Positions 62,243 through 64,000 of a stretch of DNA of 64,000 bases are shown here, piece by piece; position 1 is the stretch's first letter; the number at the start of each line of letters is the position of its first letter. The notes under the pieces were generated by a model, which saw nothing but the letters and a program-made list of their open reading frames with translations, had not been told where the DNA came from and made no database searches. Location: positions 620,001 to 684,000 of the forward strand of contig NZ_DJJS01000006.1 of the NCBI RefSeq assembly GCF_002434265.1. Reading direction: 5' to 3'. This stretch comes from Pseudomonas sp. UBA6562 (GTDB lineage: Bacteria > Pseudomonadota > Gammaproteobacteria > Pseudomonadales > Pseudomonadaceae). Position numbers and translations under genes: made by a program.

Positions 62243-62264
62243 GTGCCGCATGCCGTTGCGGCAC
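62243..62264. terminator. Hairpin between metI and the GGDEF-EAL gene
   Basis: Perfect 8-bp stem gtgccgca / tgcggcac with a 6-base loop, between convergent genes; no T-run. A further GC-rich pair (cggcgccg at 62185-62192 and 62205-62212) lies just before it. Confidence 0.5.
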
Positions 62265-62273
62265 GCGGCGCCT

Positions 62274-64000
62274 TCACTGGCCGTCCAGGTCCGCCACAGG
62301 CACCGGCCGCCCGAACCAGTACCCCTGCCCTAGCTCGCACCCCTGCTCCAGCAGGAATTCGGCCTGCTGCGCCTGCTCGATGCCCTCGGCGTGCACCTGC
62401 ATGTTCATGCTGCGTGCCAGGGCGATGATCACGCGCACGATGGCGATGTCATCGTCGTCCTCCGGCAGCCCGGCGACGAAGCCCTGGTCGATCTTGAGCT
62501 TCTGCACCGGCAGGCGCTTGAGGCGCAACAGCGAGGAATAGCCGGTGCCGAAATCGTCGATGGCCAGGCGCAGGCCCAGTTCGCGCAGGCGGTGCAGTTG
62601 TTCGAGCGAGATTTCCGGGTCGTCCATCACCGCGCTTTCGGTGACTTCCACTTCCAGCAATGCCGGGCTCATGCCGGTTTCGGCCAGCACCTGGGCGACG
62701 TCCAGGTACAGACCGCGTTGGCTGAACAGCCGGCTGGAGATGTTCACCGCCACGAACTGCAAGGCCTGGCCTTCGGCCTGCCAGCGCACCATCTGCCGGC
62801 AGGCCTGGCGCAGCACCCACAGGTCGATTTCGGCGATCAGCCCAGTGCGTTCGGCGATCGGGATGAACTCGCCCGGTGGCACCAACCCGCGCTCGGGGTG
62901 CTGCCAACGTACCAGCGCCTCTACGCCAACGCGTGCGCCGCTGGCCAGGTCGTGCACCGGCTGGAAGTACACGCGCAGCTCCTCCTGCTCCAGGGCGCGG
63001 CGCAGCTCGCTTGCGGTTTCCACGCGCTGCTGGGCATGGGCGGTCAGCTCCTCGGTGTACAGCGCATAACCCGCACGGCCATTGCCTTTGGCCTTGTACA
63101 GCGCGGCGTCGGCGTTGCGCAGCAGTTGCTCGGCGCTGCGCGCGTCGTTGGGAAACAGGCCGATGCCGATGCTGACGCTGATCGACAAGCGGTGCCCGTC
63201 GCAATCGAACGGGGCCTTCATGTGCTCGAGGATGGTCCGCGCCAGGTCCGCCGCCTGGCCCACCTGCTGGCAACGCTCGAGCAGCACACCGAACTCGTCG
63301 CCGCCCAGCCGCGCCAGGGTCACGCCTGTGCCGAGCAGTGCGCTCAAACGTTCGCCCACGCGTTTGAGCAACTGGTCGCCCAGGGTGTGGCCCAGGCCGT
63401 CGTTGATGCTCTGGAAGTGGTCGAGGTCCATCAGCAACAGGGCGCAGCCTTGCTTGTGCGTTTGCGCGGCGCTCAGGGCCTGCTCGACGCGATCGTTGAA
63501 CAGCAGGCGGTTGGGCAATCCGGTGAGCGGATCGTGGTGGGCCAGGTAGGCCAGCTCCTGCTCGGAGTGCTTGATGGCGCTGACGTCGCTGAACACCGCC
63601 ACGTAATGGCTGACCTGCCCCTGCTCGTCGCGGATGGCACGGATGGTCTGCCACTGCGGGTAGATTTCGCCCTGTTTGCGGCGGTTCCAGATCTCCCCGC
63701 TCCACTCGCCGGTAGCCGCCAGCGCCGCGTAGATGCCTTGATAGAACGCCGGCCCATGGTGGCCGGACTTGAACTTGCTCGGCCGCTGGCCCAGCACTTC
63801 GTCTTCCTGGTAACCGGTGATGCGCATGAACGCCCGGTTGACGTGCACGATCAGGCCATCGCGGTCGGTCACCAGCACGCCTTCCAGGGTGCTGTCGAAG
63901 ACGGCCTCGGCCATGCGCAGGCGCTGCCGGTCTTCGCGGCGCAAGCGCGCGCCCAGGCCGATGGAGCCGAGCAGACGCGCGCGATTGACGAACAACAGCG
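62274..64000 (-). CDS. PAS-GGDEF-EAL c-di-GMP protein (partial, N terminus beyond window)
   Basis: At least 573 aa; the frame reaches the window edge, so the N terminus, possibly with membrane segments, is missing. In order: PAS domain (about 25-145), GGDEF domain with an intact active-site LARLGGDEFGVLL, and EAL domain with VEALVRWQHP and DDFGTGYSSL, so both synthase and phosphodiesterase centres look usable. It would make and/or break cyclic di-GMP, with the PAS domain as sensor. Convergent with metI. Confidence 0.9.
   Translation of the reverse strand, partial: LLFVNRARLLGSIGLGARLRREDRQRLRMAEAVFDSTLEGVLVTDRDGLIVHVNRAFMRITGYQEDEVLGQRPSKFKSGHHGPAFYQGIYAALAATGEWSGEIWNRRKQGEIYPQWQTIRAIRDEQGQVSHYVAVFSDVSAIKHSEQELAYLAHHDPLTGLPNRLLFNDRVEQALSAAQTHKQGCALLLMDLDHFQSINDGLGHTLGDQLLKRVGERLSALLGTGVTLARLGGDEFGVLLERCQQVGQAADLARTILEHMKAPFDCDGHRLSISVSIGIGLFPNDARSAEQLLRNADAALYKAKGNGRAGYALYTEELTAHAQQRVETASELRRALEQEELRVYFQPVHDLASGARVGVEALVRWQHPERGLVPPGEFIPIAERTGLIAEIDLWVLRQACRQMVRWQAEGQALQFVAVNISSRLFSQRGLYLDVAQVLAETGMSPALLEVEVTESAVMDDPEISLEQLHRLRELGLRLAIDDFGTGYSSLLRLKRLPVQKLKIDQGFVAGLPEDDDDIAIVRVIIALARSMNMQVHAEGIEQAQQAEFLLEQGCELGQGYWFGRPVPVADLDGQ

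Overview
The window is GC-rich, densely coded bacterial chromosome from a fluorescent Pseudomonas, most likely of the P. putida group. The gene families, their order (ompR-envZ, hslO-pckA, rimK next to its retropepsin-like partner, ssuFBCDAE-lsfA, tauABCD) and the intergenic REP repeats ending in 'gccgctcccaca' all point there. I see no rRNA, tRNA, CRISPR array, prophage or intact insertion sequence. Almost all of the 62 genes belong to known families.

Layout. 0.1-13.3 kb: core metabolism and RNA turnover (NRDE protein, ptsP, rppH, ilvA, rpiA, two SdiA-regulated-family proteins, a FAH-family protein, a D-2-hydroxyglutarate-dehydrogenase-like flavoprotein facing serA, and a shrunken substrate-binding protein). 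13.3-19.4 kb: DUF523, 2OG-Fe(II) oxygenase, DUF2059, alpha/beta hydrolase, and a thioredoxin-like protein coupled to a penicillin-acylase-family enzyme. 19.4-19.7 kb: a non-coding patch of REP elements around a tiny IS-end relic. 19.7-25.6 kb: a polar amino-acid ABC transporter, an orphan MetQ, an AAA+ regulator that lacks both the sigma-54 contact loop and the DNA-binding domain, and an RBBP9-type hydrolase. 25.7-38.5 kb: core block pckA, hslO, PAP2 phosphatase, hslR, retropepsin-like protease-rimK, ompR-envZ, tex, gshA and a TetR regulator. 38.5-62.1 kb: a nearly unbroken sulfur-scavenging cluster. 62.3 kb to the edge: a PAS-GGDEF-EAL protein that continues beyond the window.

The sulfur cluster reads as one programme. 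An outer-membrane OprD-type porin and three or more inner-membrane ABC systems (SsuABC, TauABC, TcyJ-like, MetQNI) bring in sulfonates, taurine, cystine and related compounds. SsuE/SsuD, TauD, two SfnB-like flavoproteins and a DszA-type monooxygenase release sulfite. EpsC makes O-acetylserine for cysteine synthesis, and LsfA handles peroxide. A BCCT transporter sits in the middle and may import an organosulfur betaine. Several of these promoters share AT-rich islands with a TATTTATT-like core, unlike the GC-rich surroundings. The same island precedes the hydrolase/AAA+ regulator pair at 25.6 kb, which suggests that module belongs to the same regulon.

The items I consider most worth following are the AAA+ regulator without GAFTGA and helix-turn-helix, the one-lobed substrate-binding protein with a repeat tail, the 52-bp IS-end relic, the shared AT-rich promoter islands, the SfnB pair/monooxygenase/MetQNI operon, and an apparent joining of two blocks that I remember as lying on opposite sides of oriC in P. 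putida KT2440 and P. aeruginosa.
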